Assembly (NCBI GenBank): GCA_949152475.1
Contig: OX424566.1
Coordinates: 16,267,177 to 16,331,176 of the forward strand
Length of the DNA: 64,000 nt
DNA from: Terebella lapidaria
Lineage: Eukaryota; Annelida; Polychaeta; Terebellida; Terebellidae
Direction of reading: 5' to 3'
Shown here: positions 63,946 to 64,000 of the stretch, piece after piece
Numbering within the stretch: position 1 is the first letter of the stretch
Layout: each line of letters begins with the position of its first letter
Translations under genes and position numbers: made by a program
The notes under the pieces: generated by a model
What the model saw: the letters and a program-made list of their open reading frames with translations, nothing else
Told to the model about the DNA's origin: nothing
Databases searched by the model: none

Positions 63946-64000
63946 TACTGTTTAAGAAGATTTGCAGTGCAATGTGGGGCACAGAATGCCAGCCTCTTGA

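Noticed and set aside
1..64000. tRNA and rRNA genes
   Set aside because: I scanned by eye for tRNA box B (GGTTCGAATCC-like) and rRNA landmarks and saw none; a covariance-model search would be decisive.

Overview
The window is eukaryotic nuclear DNA from an invertebrate, most likely a marine mollusc or close relative. No bacterial operons are present. It is AT-rich and contains GT-AG introns, AATAAA signals, satellites and a dense, nested set of retrotransposons and DNA transposons. The mollusc call is an inference. It rests mainly on elements built like bivalve 'pearl'-type Helentron derivatives (core tandem repeats, a CGG-rich tract and a terminal hairpin), together with CR1-like, Penelope-like, DIRS-like and Tc1-like families.

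Layout. 0-0.5 kb: a small two-exon gene for a secreted cysteine-rich peptide on the minus strand. 1.2-2.3 kb: a foldback element with a 5-bp target duplication. 2.7-3.9 kb: a promoter-like CRE/TATA pair and a 165-bp direct repeat. 4.2-5.6 kb: a hAT-like element holding two smaller inverted-repeat elements. 6.3-7.2 kb: a NADAR-domain pseudogene. 7.2-14 kb: a CR1-like LINE split by an apparently intact 4.5-kb LINE (504-aa ORF1, 940-aa ORF2). 14.6-21.8 kb: a Penelope-like element (GIY-YIG endonuclease intact) broken into three pieces by two insertions. 21.9-24.1 kb: a DIRS-type tyrosine-recombinase retrotransposon. 24.1-25.8 kb: the 5' half of another LINE. 25.8-26.9 kb: a dead Tc1. 27-28 kb: a minisatellite of palindromic 20-mers. 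28-30.8 kb: a broken gene of a large uncharacterised family with a cysteine-rich tail. 31-33 kb: a reverse transcriptase fragment and a tandem-repeat element. 35-37 kb: one LTR, primer binding site and SAP-domain gag of an LTR retrotransposon. 38.5-41.5 kb: a pearl-like element with about 15 copies of a 134-bp satellite. 41.7-62.2 kb: a diverged segmental duplication (41.7-50.3 and 57.1-62.2 kb) that carries paralogous last exons of an unrecognised minus-strand gene, with a second local duplication between them. 62.4-64 kb: more pearl-like copies.

The most unusual structure is a set of elements at 16.0-21.6 kb, with an unrelated-sequence counterpart at 55.9-56.7 kb. One end carries a terminal palindrome of 97 bp (95 bp in the counterpart) capped by a TTCG/GAA-type turn. 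The other end carries a ladder of about 25-nt hairpins next to a GRYYCYATTGT motif. Stem sequences differ between members while lengths and spacing persist, which suggests that a folded DNA or RNA form is recognised. I do not recognise this as a named transposon class.

Beyond the mobile elements, only the cysteine-rich peptide gene and the duplicated tail exons look like host coding sequence. I saw no rRNA, tRNA or CRISPR array.
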